DNA of 21,126 bases from Cacconaster sp045642485 (GTDB lineage Bacteria > Bacteroidota > Bacteroidia > Bacteroidales > UBA932). Numbering within the stretch: the stretch's first letter is position 1; each line of letters starts with the position of its first letter. Below, piece after piece: positions 6,574 through 15,001 of the stretch. The notes under the pieces were generated by a model. The model worked only from the letters and a program-made list of their open reading frames with translations, did not search any database and was not told where the DNA came from. The DNA lies in the NCBI GenBank assembly GCA_045642485.1, contig JAZUIV010000044.1, positions 1 through 21,126 of the forward strand, given 5' to 3'. The position numbers and the translations under genes are program-made.

Positions 6574-9500
6574 TTAACCTATTTTCGTCAATGTGTCTCC
6601 AAGCCAGCTGGACAACAGCTCCAGTGTGAGGTCCTTCTTTACGAGAATGGCCTCCACTTCTCCCAATGTAAGCTGATCCTCTCCGGTCGAGAAAAGTCTC
6701 GAACTGATTTCCATCCCATAGCGCATCTTCTCGGATATCCTGCTTACAGCCCCCTTCGTCTGGGCAGCCAGGTCACGTTCGTGCACGTACCTGAACTGCT
6801 TGACCATCTGCCTGGTAGCCTCCTGTCTCTTCGAGAGTGCCTGCTCCAGCATATCCAGACGCAGACCGCTGTCCTCAAGAGTGTTGGCTTTCTTTATCAT
6901 CTGGCTGGTCTGCCTGAACCACTCCGTACTCTTGTATGTCATTACTCCTCCGGTACGCTCGGCGTTGGTGAGTTTCTGGTCCCAGTCCCTTATCACAGGA
7001 TACAAGTCCTCCTCATAGCTGACCTCTGAACCCTTCTGAACTACTGACTGGTCATGCATCTGAGCCCACTCCTCGGCTACCTTGCTTTTTTTGCTGTTAG
7101 GATTTTTGAGGTCTGTATCGATTGGAGCGTCCATACCGGTCGTACGCTTGTAGAACGCTTTTTCGTAAGCCTCCTGCGCAATTGTCTGAGGTACGTCCTG
7201 GCCATCGACGGTCTTGTAGGTAACGTCACGGTCGAAAGTGACTTTTTTGCCTTCCACAAGATCAGCCTTGCTCGAGCTCGTTGCAGAAAACGGCTTCTCG
7301 TCCAGTTCGTAGCCCTGTTCCCTCAGGATCTTGCGGACCTCGTCGTCCACGTCCTTGTAAACGTTGTCCAGTTCCTTGTTGAACGCCGCTCTGGTGGAGT
7401 TGCCGTCAGCAAGCTTGTTCATTTCATGCATTGCGAACTTGTCACGCTGGACTTCAAGAACCTTCTTCTTGTAAAGCTTCACATTTTCCGGAGTTGGATT
7501 ATTCTCCATAAGCCACTGGGCCGCCTGCAGGTCATCAACCTTGGCCTTGCCGTGCGCCTGGCCGTTCTTATAGACCTGATCAAGTTTCTTGTCAAGGTCG
7601 CTCATCTCCGGGTTTTTCCTGAAAGCATCAATGGCCTCGTCAGCCTGGCTTGCTGCCTTGGCCTTCACGCTCTTCGACTTCTCGAGAATACCCTTGGTCT
7701 TCTTTCCTATGGTTTCGGAGAAATAGTCGGATACGGCTTCCTTTGCCTGCTTCTTCAGGTTCTCAACACTCTTGGCTGCAGCCTCATACTGCTTCGGCGC
7801 GAATTTCTTGCCGGCACCCTTCCACGTGTCGAAATCAGTCAGGGCCTCCCAAACAGCCGCCTTCACGCCGACCACGAACACGTCACAAACGCCTCCGCCC
7901 TTTTCCACTGTCGCTTTCATGTCCCTGATGACCTGCAGTGAGGTGAAAACGACATCTGACATTCCGAGCGTCGCGACACCCACAGCCATACGCGTGAAGA
8001 ATCCCATCGAATTCTCCACCTCCTCACTCGTCTGAAGGAAACTGTCAACGAACATCCTCATCTCATCCGCCAGTGTGACACGTTCGGCTGTGGCATTTGC
8101 ACCGGCAAGTTCACCGCTTATGAAGCGCTTGTAAACGTCCTTTACGGTTTCCACCTGGTACTTGTCATATCCGTACGCTCCGTCATAGCCGTCCAGCATC
8201 ACGTCGATGAGCTTGTAGAGCGGGAAGAGACGGCTGTATTCGCCGTTGTTCCAGATGCTTGACTGGATGTTTATGAGGCCGTCGCCTATGCGCTTGTCCT
8301 CATCATACATCGCAGCCGTGACATTCTGCCGCACAGGCTGGGAAGCGATGAGAACCTCTTTCTCTACAGTTTCTCTCCGTCCGTTGCCGCAGTCGGCTTC
8401 CAGGCTCAAGGTCGCTTTGAAGCGCGTCGGCGGGTCCAGGACGCCCTTGGTAGGGGCGATTTCAATACGACGTCCGTTTTCTGTCGTGGTCGAAGTCGCA
8501 CGGTAGTCGATACCCAGTTTTTCGAGGTAGCCCTGCTCTTTCTCGCCCTTTGCAGACACTCTGAAAGTATCCTTCACAGGAACAGGGAAAACCGTTAAAA
8601 TATCATTGGTTTCAGGATCCCAGTCGTAATATATGAGGTCAGCCAAGGTCAGGGCCACCTGAGTCTTTCCAGTCGCATTAGTCTGCAGATAACAAGGGAG
8701 AGTACTGTCCATACCAAGCTTGAGACCAAGATGGAAGCGGTAGAAAGGGAGGGAGTCCGCCAGTTCCGACTGACCGTCATTGACCTTTATGCCGAGGCTG
8801 AACTGCTCCCAGGTGCCCGGTTCTTTCTTGTCTTTTACCTTCTCTTTGATAACTGCGTAATAGAGACAGTCTTTCTCACCCGGCTCAATCTTTACATCGT
8901 ACTTGTCAAGAACTGAACTGCAAGCTTCAACGTTAGCATTCTTCGACGCTCCTTTGACTGCGAACGGCAGTCTCCAGACCTCGTCAGAGCAGGCCGGGAG
9001 GGTGAGATTCTCCTGGAAGAAAAAAATTTCGCTCTTGGCAATCTTGAAATGCATCCTGTTGGTGAACGAGCCACCGCCACCGGCCAGGCGGAAGTTCACG
9101 ACGGCTTCGTCAGGGATGCTGCCGCTCTGCGGAGCCTCAACAGAGACCGACATATAGTCGCCAGCAAGGCTCTGGCCGCTGACATTCAGATAATCGTCAC
9201 CGGTTATAGAGATTTTAGATGTCAAGCCCGGGTCAGTCGCTGCCGAGCCGCCTTGCGGTATGCGTACAACACGTGCGTACACCTTCTGCGCAGCGGCTCC
9301 CGGCGTCAGTGTCTCGCCAAAGTCCTTGCGGATGCGCATCTCGTACGTCGCTTGCTCCTCGTCGTCCTCCTGCTTGTCTTCGGACGTCTTTTCATCCTTT
9401 GATGACTTCTTCGCCGCAGCTTTCTTCTTTTTACGCCCTTTCAGGGCAAGTCCACCCACTGCAAGTCCACCGGCGACCGCTGCAGGCACGGCCCACCCAT

Positions 9501-10374
9501 TCTCTCCGGCCTCCTCGTCAGCCTGCGTGTCAATTTCACTATATTCTTCTCCACCATAAGCGAAATAATATTCATGAGAAAATCCATTTCCACTCCATGA
9601 AATATAACCTATATCGGCTTTTCTCTGTATATGTATTTTAAGATAAAGCAGAGACTCAATATCAGGGACCGGGACTTTGAATATAGCATTGTGTCCCTTT
9701 GACAATGATTGAGTAGCTTTAGTTACCCCTTTGGTTTCCCGGGTGTAAAAATTGTGGCTGACTCCCTCTCCTCTACCATGTTCAATGCTTACCACCCATT
9801 CATCATTGCCAGGGTCATCTATAATACTGACTTTCAGGGTAATCTCTTTCTTGTTTTGGAAATAACCATAAATGCCTGACAGTACAGTCTTTCCATCGTC
9901 TTTATGGTAATTTTTGCCGGAATGGAACATTTCATCGGTGACCACAGCCCCGTCAAATTCCAAAACGAATGTCATATCATAGGTATCAACAGTTTTTGGC
10001 CCCATTGTTCTGGAAAGTTCAGGCCGGGCATTCAGAGAGAAAGGCAGCATCACCAGAAAAATCAATACTGGAAGAGTTTTCTTCAGCATCTTCATGAACG
10101 CACTCTGGGCCGCATCGCTCTTGCAGCTGACCTCGCCGGGAGTTGCCGATGCACTGATGTCACGGTCCTTGAGAGCCGCCAGAATCTGCCTGGCTCCGGC
10201 CTTTGCCAAGTCCAACGCTTTTCCCTTGATTTCAATCTTGGCCGAGGTATTATCTGCCGGTACAGTCGGTCCAGGTGCAGGCTCCACCCGTTTAGCAGTT
10301 TTTACAGGTTTTCCGCAGGCGGTACAGAATTTCGCTCCCTCGCGCAGTTTTGCGCCACAATTTGTGCAGTACAT
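6574..10374 (-). CDS. Giant zinc-ribbon membrane protein, 1266 residues, unknown function
   Basis: The start is the ATG at 10374 (MYCTNCG); a longer frame from a GTG is ruled out because the promoter lies inside it. A zinc ribbon (Cys3, 6, 17, 20) opens the protein. A hydrophobic segment (about 99-115, LPVLIFLVMLPFSLNA) and a region of about 180 residues follow. A second hydrophobic segment (about 294-311) is trailed by KGRKKKK and a charged low-complexity stretch to about 340. After that come two or three beta-rich, Ig-like-looking sections to about 760. The last 480 residues are largely helical and rich in Lys and Glu, with a hydrophobic patch around GFFTRMAVGVATLGM. The simplest topology is cytoplasmic N-terminus, extracytoplasmic 116-293 and cytoplasmic remainder. 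However, residues 94-116 also look like a signal peptide, so an old fusion of a zinc-ribbon gene with a secreted-protein gene is possible. No known family was recognised. Confidence 0.8.
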   Translation of the reverse strand: MYCTNCGAKLREGAKFCTACGKPVKTAKRVEPAPGPTVPADNTSAKIEIKGKALDLAKAGARQILAALKDRDISASATPGEVSCKSDAAQSAFMKMLKKTLPVLIFLVMLPFSLNARPELSRTMGPKTVDTYDMTFVLEFDGAVVTDEMFHSGKNYHKDDGKTVLSGIYGYFQNKKEITLKVSIIDDPGNDEWVVSIEHGRGEGVSHNFYTRETKGVTKATQSLSKGHNAIFKVPVPDIESLLYLKIHIQRKADIGYISWSGNGFSHEYYFAYGGEEYSEIDTQADEEAGENGWAVPAAVAGGLAVGGLALKGRKKKKAAAKKSSKDEKTSEDKQEDDEEQATYEMRIRKDFGETLTPGAAAQKVYARVVRIPQGGSAATDPGLTSKISITGDDYLNVSGQSLAGDYMSVSVEAPQSGSIPDEAVVNFRLAGGGGSFTNRMHFKIAKSEIFFFQENLTLPACSDEVWRLPFAVKGASKNANVEACSSVLDKYDVKIEPGEKDCLYYAVIKEKVKDKKEPGTWEQFSLGIKVNDGQSELADSLPFYRFHLGLKLGMDSTLPCYLQTNATGKTQVALTLADLIYYDWDPETNDILTVFPVPVKDTFRVSAKGEKEQGYLEKLGIDYRATSTTTENGRRIEIAPTKGVLDPPTRFKATLSLEADCGNGRRETVEKEVLIASQPVRQNVTAAMYDEDKRIGDGLINIQSSIWNNGEYSRLFPLYKLIDVMLDGYDGAYGYDKYQVETVKDVYKRFISGELAGANATAERVTLADEMRMFVDSFLQTSEEVENSMGFFTRMAVGVATLGMSDVVFTSLQVIRDMKATVEKGGGVCDVFVVGVKAAVWEALTDFDTWKGAGKKFAPKQYEAAAKSVENLKKQAKEAVSDYFSETIGKKTKGILEKSKSVKAKAASQADEAIDAFRKNPEMSDLDKKLDQVYKNGQAHGKAKVDDLQAAQWLMENNPTPENVKLYKKKVLEVQRDKFAMHEMNKLADGNSTRAAFNKELDNVYKDVDDEVRKILREQGYELDEKPFSATSSSKADLVEGKKVTFDRDVTYKTVDGQDVPQTIAQEAYEKAFYKRTTGMDAPIDTDLKNPNSKKSKVAEEWAQMHDQSVVQKGSEVSYEEDLYPVIRDWDQKLTNAERTGGVMTYKSTEWFRQTSQMIKKANTLEDSGLRLDMLEQALSKRQEATRQMVKQFRYVHERDLAAQTKGAVSRISEKMRYGMEISSRLFSTGEDQLTLGEVEAILVKKDLTLELLSSWLGDTLTKIG

Positions 10375-10400
10375 ACGGGAATATTTTGTGTTAACTACCA

Positions 10401-10433
10401 CAAATATAGCATTTTTCTCACATTCCGGCACAA
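10401..10433 (-). promoter_or_regulatory. Promoter of the zinc-ribbon operon
   Basis: On the minus strand TATATTTG (10401-10408) matches the Bacteroidota -7 box exactly. A TTG (10431-10433) stands 22 bases upstream, slightly longer than usual. The site is 27 bases before the ATG at 10374 and settles that start. The divergent zinc-ribbon gene starts at 10504, so both may share control in this 129-base gap. Confidence 0.7.
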
Positions 10434-10503
10434 GAACCCTTTTATTTGAACAGCAAAGCCTACTTATGCAAAAAATGACTACATTGCAAAAAAATTGATA
10501 AAG

Positions 10504-11160
10504 ATGTATTGTCCTGAATGTGGCACACTGATGCCTGACGATGCTGCATTCTGCAGCAATTGCGGAACAGCCTTGAGCGAATATGCACCGGCCCCGACAC
10601 CGGCGAAGTCATACGATGATTATTCTCCCCTTGTGGACAGCCCTGAGGTCCAGGCTGCATTGGATAAGATAAGGAAGTCGAGCCGCTTCTGGATGACCGT
10701 GCTGGTGCTTCTGCCTCTGGTCATAGCTCTCTTCGCCGGGGCGTTTTCAGAGAAGGTGGATATAGGCGAAGCACTGGGGATTGGGCTTTTCCTCTCTGCT
10801 GTCTTCTTGATAATTAACATCATCAATTCCCTCAAGACCAGGTTCGCGAAGCCTTGGGAAGGTGTAGTCGTTGACAAACAGATTGAAAGGCACCGTCACA
10901 AGGACCAGGAAAGGAGAGTGAAAGTGCTGTATATCAGGACTTCCACTGGAAAAATAAAAAAAATCGAGGATTCCGCTTTCGGCACGGCTTTCAATTATTT
11001 CGACTTCGACGACCGGCTGCGTTTCCTGCCCGGTTTCCCGTTCCCGTATGAAAAGAAGGACAAGTCCCGCGACAAGGAGGTGATCTGTATGTTCTGCTCA
11101 CGCACCGCGGACATCAGTAATGACAAATGCCCTCACTGTCACAATCTTCTGATAAAATAA
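10504..11160 (+). CDS. Double zinc-ribbon membrane protein
   Basis: The 218-residue product starts at the ATG of MYCPECG; a TTG three codons earlier is less likely. The N-terminal zinc ribbon (CPEC, then CSNC, residues 3-21) is followed by a Pro/Ala linker. Two membrane helices are near 60-80 (FWMTVLVLLPLVIALFAGAF) and 87-107 (ALGIGLFLSAVFLIINIINS). A cytoplasmic beta-rich domain follows (EGVVVDKQIERHR, then VKVLYIRTS). A second four-Cys ribbon closes the protein (CMFCSR, then CPHCHN, about 199-214). It has the same overall plan as the 255-residue protein of the facing operon: ribbon, two helices, soluble C-terminal domain. The divergent arrangement suggests a shared process. No function is known. 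Confidence 0.78.
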   Translation: MYCPECGTLMPDDAAFCSNCGTALSEYAPAPTPAKSYDDYSPLVDSPEVQAALDKIRKSSRFWMTVLVLLPLVIALFAGAFSEKVDIGEALGIGLFLSAVFLIINIINSLKTRFAKPWEGVVVDKQIERHRHKDQERRVKVLYIRTSTGKIKKIEDSAFGTAFNYFDFDDRLRFLPGFPFPYEKKDKSRDKEVICMFCSRTADISNDKCPHCHNLLIK

Positions 11161-11206
11161 CTGCAGGAACTCAAGACGGCTCTTGGAGTGCAATAGACTT
11201 CCTCTC

Positions 11207-11245
11207 AGTTTGTGGGCACCTTTCTGTCATCCGTGCAGACGGATG
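11207..11245 (+). repeat. Dispersed boundary repeat (copy 4)
   Basis: Bases 11207-11240 are identical to 4722-4755, and 11227-11245 are identical to 5310-5328. The end forms a hairpin with 8-bp arms (TCATCCGT / ACGGATGA, 11227-11246) and a GCAG loop. It lies just after the double zinc-ribbon gene and before the Fic remnant, closing the zinc-ribbon block. Confidence 0.85.
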
Positions 11246-11316
11246 ATACTTGCGGGCGCAAATGGTTTAGCAAAGACTGCTTATCCGCCTGCTATTTGAA
11301 CAAGTCGTTCAAAATA

Positions 11317-11347
11317 TTGCCGATAACGGCAAGAATGGTTATCTTTG
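11317..11347 (+). promoter_or_regulatory. Promoter of the Fic remnant
   Basis: TTG at 11317-11319, a 20-base spacer and TATCTTTG at 11340-11347 match the Bacteroidota consensus. The site is 29 bases before the ATG of the Fic remnant and looks intact. Confidence 0.75.
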
Positions 11348-11376
11348 CATCAGAACAATCAATATTTCTTGCCGGT

Positions 11377-11705
11377 ATGGACTTTATCTCAGTAAGTGAA
11401 TTTGCAGCGGGACCTGCCTGCCGGAGAATGTTCACAGGGAAATGTACGCATTGATCAAGGAGTACAACTCCAGGAGGGAAAAACGGCTGGATGATATCAT
11501 TGACTTTCATAAGCGCTTCGAAGCTATCCATCCTTTTCAAGACGGAAATGGACGAGTGGGGCGTCTGTTAATGTTCAAAGAATGCCTTGCCAATAACATC
11601 CTTCCGTTTATCATAACCGATGATCTCAAAATGTTCTACTACAGGGGGCTTCAGAACTGGCCGGAAATCACCGGCTATTTACGTGACACCACCGGCACTC
11701 CTTGA
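11377..11705 (+). pseudogene. Internally deleted Fic-domain protein
   Basis: The ATG at 11377 gives MDFISVSEF, the usual start of Bacteroidales Fic proteins that carry an N-terminal helix-turn-helix. The sequence then jumps, in another frame, to LPENVHRE and MYALIKEYNSRREKRL, which leads directly to the Fic active-site motif HPFQDGNGRVGR. The tail (FYYRGLQNWPEITGYL) is typical, but the stop at 11703-11705 comes perhaps 25 residues early. Fic enzymes transfer AMP or related groups to target proteins. Here roughly 200 codons between the start and the catalytic helix are gone and the frames do not join. An ATG at 11442 could still give an 87-residue fragment with the catalytic loop, unlikely to fold as an enzyme. 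It is a deletion remnant with its promoter preserved. Confidence 0.82.
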
Positions 11706-11719
11706 GAGGAGAGCCGGTG
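11690..11719 (+). terminator. Hairpin over the Fic remnant stop codon
   Basis: CACCGGC-A-CTCCT, loop TGAG, AGGAG-A-GCCGGTG makes 12 base pairs with one A/A mismatch. The TGA stop begins in the loop. It may end transcription, but no T-run follows, so it could also be the scar of a truncation. Confidence 0.5.
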
Positions 11720-11818
11720 TCCGTTATGGTTCTGTCGCTATTGAACCACATCTGCGAGTGACATATGGCAGAAATCGCGGCCAGTAATATCCGTCTTTGT
11801 ATATCTTTATTTTTTAAG

Positions 11819-13885
11819 TTATCTTGTTTCAAAAGCATATACCTCTCCGGGGGCGAAGGTGTGGCGGAATGGTTCCAGCGAGTCTCCCTCAGCCGGTTGT
11901 ATCTCCAGTGTCACCTGACAGTCTGAATAGTTGGTGAACAGATAGAGTTTCCGCCCCTCAGCCTCTATCTGCCAGGCTCCGCACAGGACGGACGGCATAA
12001 TCATCTCGTGTTCCCCGTTGAACGTCCAGACGGCGGTGCAAAGGGGATTCTCGCCAATCAGTTTCGGGCTCTTTATCATCTCGCCCCGATAGAAAAACTC
12101 GCGGTAGAGATATCTGTTGCGTACTGCCTCTTTCAGGTAGGTCATAAAAGCCCTGTCCTGCAGGATGTCTATAGTCATCCATCCCAACTGTTCGCCGAAG
12201 ACGAGAGACTGAGCCAGTTTCATCCTGTTGGCAAGGGGCGCGTCGGTCAGCGTGTAGCTACGGCCGAAAAGCTGAATCATACCGCCATAGACGGCAGCAA
12301 AGGCCGGTACCTGATTCTCGTGCTGGAACTGCCAGGTAAGGTAGCCGTCCAGTTGGTTCACATAGCCGTCGGCATTGCTTTCGGTCGTCAATATGGCCTC
12401 CGGGTTCATCTTTGCCCTGATATTGGCCAGCAGTTCACGGTAGGCGGGTGTCCACCAGTCTCCTCCACCGATGGGATGCCCGTGGGTGGCATCGAAACAG
12501 AGCCTGGGAGGAGCGGCTGCTATCTGGTCAATATAGACGCCGTTCACCTGCTCCTCCTCTGTCAGTTTCAGTACGACCTCGGCCATCTTGTCCTGCCATA
12601 CCTTTGTAGCAGGGCACATCACGCCAAGCACCACTTCGCTTCCGTCCACCTCCCTACTGCCGTAACTTTCAACGTTCGGATTACCGTCTTTCTGCTTGGA
12701 AACAGCGGGAAGTGCCTGAGCAGTAAAGAGGGAATCGGACATAATGTGATCGCGGGTATCCCACAGACGGCCGTTGATATAGGGCATCACATAGACGTGA
12801 TTTTCTTTCAGTTCCCTGGCTCTTTCACGGAAGCCCTCTTTGGTGGGCAAATAATGGGGATAGTCGTTGTCGAACGGAATCTGATGCCAATTATACCAGT
12901 GCAGGCCTACGGGTACGCCCATTTCCTGCTGGAAATCCTCCACCCTCTTGTCGAAACCGTTTCCGCTCAACCAGATACACAATTCCTTCATCCACATCGG
13001 CGTGTCTTTCCTGCCCTGTGCACCCAGCAGTTCACCCGGATACCAGGCCGATTCGTTCTTCATCCACTCCTTGTACATCATAGCGGCGTCGAACCAGTCG
13101 CCACGGAAAGGGGCCAGGACGATTTCGCACGGTGCAAATTCCCGGTTGTCGGTACCGGGGTAGGTCATACCAAGTCGTGCAGCGCCGTTGGGCTCAGCCT
13201 CGAAATAGAGTTCCTTGTGTGTAGCATTCCTGTCGTGAGCACCGATGTAGAGTCCCCCACCCTGTTTGTCCCAGAAGGCAAACCAAGGCATGGAGGCACC
13301 GAAACCGGCCGGATATTGCATATACACGGCATCGTGTCCCTCCTCGGACGTACCGGCAATGCCAGAAGCGTAGGGATAGAAGAAATGACTCTCCGCGGTC
13401 AGTTTGTCTATCTCCAAGGGGAGCAGCGTAGCCGATTCCAGCGTGTATGCCTCCGGCAGATGGCAATCTTCCCAAGTGAATCGCAGGGCATCCTTTTCGT
13501 ACCAATGGCCGCAACGTGCATCCGGCAACCGGATTTTCAGGCTCACGGAAAAATCGTCGGCATCCTTCATACCCCTTGGTTTGGAAAAGGTCAACGTATA
13601 GGATAAACCGCGTTTCTTAACCTTCAACTCTGCCCATCCTCTGTTCGAGACAAGTGTGTCCGCCCGGTCGCTATGACTGTTCCTGACTACAATCTTGAAT
13701 AAACTGGCATCCGTAAAATGCCATTGAAAAAGCGATGTCAACGATGCCGACCGATTCGGATGTATGTTAATTTCCATACTTAATCCGTTGGTCATCAACT
13801 TGATGTCCTTGTTATCTCCAGCCTTTGCCATACAGACAAAGAATGTCAGAAAAAACAGAATCAGGGTTCTTTTTATCCAGTTCAT
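11819..13885 (-). CDS. Secreted glycosidase-like protein, DUF6259 type
   Basis: The 688-residue protein has a Sec signal peptide (NWIKRTLILFFLTFFVCMAKA, cleavage near 22). An N-terminal beta-rich domain runs to about 280. A TIM-barrel-like catalytic region follows (about 295-600: MWMKELCIWLSGNG, then VPVGLHWYNWHQIPFDND), and a small beta domain ends the protein. Candidate catalytic acids are Asp453 in NGVYIDQ and Glu502 in TTESNADGY, at the ends of predicted barrel strands. This layout resembles DUF6259 proteins of Bacteroidales, regarded as glycoside-hydrolase-like and periplasmic or surface-exposed; the substrate is unknown. It stands alone, with no SusC/SusD or regulator beside it, so it is not an evident polysaccharide-utilisation locus. 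A weak -7-like box (TACCTTTA, minus strand, 13911-13918) lies upstream. An antisense 532-codon open frame through it is a shadow. Confidence 0.82.
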   Translation of the reverse strand: MNWIKRTLILFFLTFFVCMAKAGDNKDIKLMTNGLSMEINIHPNRSASLTSLFQWHFTDASLFKIVVRNSHSDRADTLVSNRGWAELKVKKRGLSYTLTFSKPRGMKDADDFSVSLKIRLPDARCGHWYEKDALRFTWEDCHLPEAYTLESATLLPLEIDKLTAESHFFYPYASGIAGTSEEGHDAVYMQYPAGFGASMPWFAFWDKQGGGLYIGAHDRNATHKELYFEAEPNGAARLGMTYPGTDNREFAPCEIVLAPFRGDWFDAAMMYKEWMKNESAWYPGELLGAQGRKDTPMWMKELCIWLSGNGFDKRVEDFQQEMGVPVGLHWYNWHQIPFDNDYPHYLPTKEGFRERARELKENHVYVMPYINGRLWDTRDHIMSDSLFTAQALPAVSKQKDGNPNVESYGSREVDGSEVVLGVMCPATKVWQDKMAEVVLKLTEEEQVNGVYIDQIAAAPPRLCFDATHGHPIGGGDWWTPAYRELLANIRAKMNPEAILTTESNADGYVNQLDGYLTWQFQHENQVPAFAAVYGGMIQLFGRSYTLTDAPLANRMKLAQSLVFGEQLGWMTIDILQDRAFMTYLKEAVRNRYLYREFFYRGEMIKSPKLIGENPLCTAVWTFNGEHEMIMPSVLCGAWQIEAEGRKLYLFTNYSDCQVTLEIQPAEGDSLEPFRHTFAPGEVYAFETR

Positions 13886-14065
13886 ACGTCAAAAAGCATT
13901 AATTTGACATTAAAGGTACGAATAAGTTGGCGATATATTCCATATTCGTTTCACTCGTATGTATGTATGTGTTTGACATACTGAGAATCATTGAAGTAGG
14001 AAATAATGTCTTGCCGGTAAGCCAAGATTGATCATGATACAAAATGGAAACTCTTGTGCTTGAAA

Positions 14066-14097
14066 TTTGTTCACTATGTGGGGAGTTTCTATATTTG
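14066..14097 (+). promoter_or_regulatory. Promoter of the acyltransferase-HAD pair
   Basis: TTTG (14066-14069), 20 bases, TATATTTG (14090-14097): a perfect Bacteroidota promoter. Transcription should begin near 14104, which excludes any start codon upstream of 14141. The rest of the 255-base divergent gap to the DUF6259 gene holds only a short TATG microsatellite-like run near 13958-13973. Confidence 0.87.
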
Positions 14098-14140
14098 CAT
14101 ACTGGAAGGGCAAAACTTATCGACAAACTCTACTAAGTCA

Positions 14141-15001
14141 ATGTTACAAGGAAACAAACAGTATCAGGAATTATCTGTTCGGGAAGGGGTATATATCCCA
14201 GACGTTGGCATAGAGTACCCTACAGATGACCCTTACAAGAAACTTGTCCCGGTCAGGAAGGTCAAGGATATATCCTTTGATGGGAATTACCCCTATCTTG
14301 ATGATTCATTCTCATTCAAAATCCAGCACATTGCAGCGGATTTTGTCGTTTTCATCCTCTTGTATATCGTCAACAAATTCGTATACGGCATCCGTTATAG
14401 AGGAAGGAGTGTTCTCAGGAAATACCGCAAGGAATTTTCGAACGGGGTCGTAAGCATTTGCAATCATTGTTATGAATATGATGGTGCAGCAGTATCCCAG
14501 GCATTCCGCAGGCGTATTTGGACACCTATGCTGAAAGAGCATCTTGCCGGAGCCAAATCCTGGTATCTCAAATACTTCGGAGGCATACCCGTTCCTGATG
14601 ACTTCGCGGGGCTGAAAAAATTCAACGAGGCATTCGACGAACTCTACCGCCGGAAGCAGTGGATACTTGTTTTCCCGGAAGCCCGCAACTGGTACTTCTA
14701 CAAGCCTGTCAAACCGTTCATGAAAGGAGCCTTCACTATGGCATACAAGTACGATGTGCCCGTATTGCCCGTCAATATCAGTTACCGCGAACGAACTGGC
14801 ATCTTCCGACTGTTTGCCAGAAAAGAGATACCTCTGCTCAAATTGACGATAGGCGAACCTATATTCCCCGACAAGACTCATTCCCGCAAGAAAGAGGTTG
14901 ACCGATTGTTACGCGAAAGCCATGCTGCACTTTGCGAAATGGCAGGCATTGACCAAAACCCTTGGCCCGCATTCTGGGACAAAGAACAAAAATCCAAATG
15001 A
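14141..15001 (+). CDS. PlsC-like lysophospholipid acyltransferase family protein
   Basis: The 286-residue protein is started at the ATG at 14141, because the promoter lies just before it; the open frame extends further upstream but is not transcribed from this site. The acyltransferase motif NHCYEYD (His109, Asp114; HX4D) and FPEARNW (178-184, in the place of the usual FPEG) mark the PlsC/LPLAT superfamily. A hydrophobic segment (about 65-82, AADFVVFILLYIVNKFVYGI) would anchor it at the inner membrane. Members transfer acyl chains from acyl-ACP or acyl-CoA to lysophospholipids or other alcohol or amine acceptors. This one cannot be placed more finely. The stop overlaps the start of the HAD gene (ATGA), so the two are translationally coupled. 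Confidence 0.85.
   Translation: MLQGNKQYQELSVREGVYIPDVGIEYPTDDPYKKLVPVRKVKDISFDGNYPYLDDSFSFKIQHIAADFVVFILLYIVNKFVYGIRYRGRSVLRKYRKEFSNGVVSICNHCYEYDGAAVSQAFRRRIWTPMLKEHLAGAKSWYLKYFGGIPVPDDFAGLKKFNEAFDELYRRKQWILVFPEARNWYFYKPVKPFMKGAFTMAYKYDVPVLPVNISYRERTGIFRLFARKEIPLLKLTIGEPIFPDKTHSRKKEVDRLLRESHAALCEMAGIDQNPWPAFWDKEQKSK

Noticed and set aside
7054..7941. 295-codon open frame on the plus strand rich in Leu and Val
   Set aside because: Antisense to the giant zinc-ribbon gene; the hydrophobic look comes from complementing Lys/Glu-rich codons.
11442..11705. Independent 87-residue Fic mini-protein
   Set aside because: The frame continues upstream as Fic sequence (LPENVHRE) without its start, and the promoter and ATG at 11377 belong to the N-terminal piece; best explained as a deletion remnant, though translation of the fragment cannot be excluded.
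12008..13606. 532-codon open frame on the plus strand
   Set aside because: It lies wholly antisense to the DUF6259 gene, has no recognisable domain, signal or promoter, and its composition is that of a complementary-strand shadow.
13958..13973. Short TATG microsatellite-like run in the divergent gap
   Set aside because: Only about four units, not placed over a promoter element or coding start.
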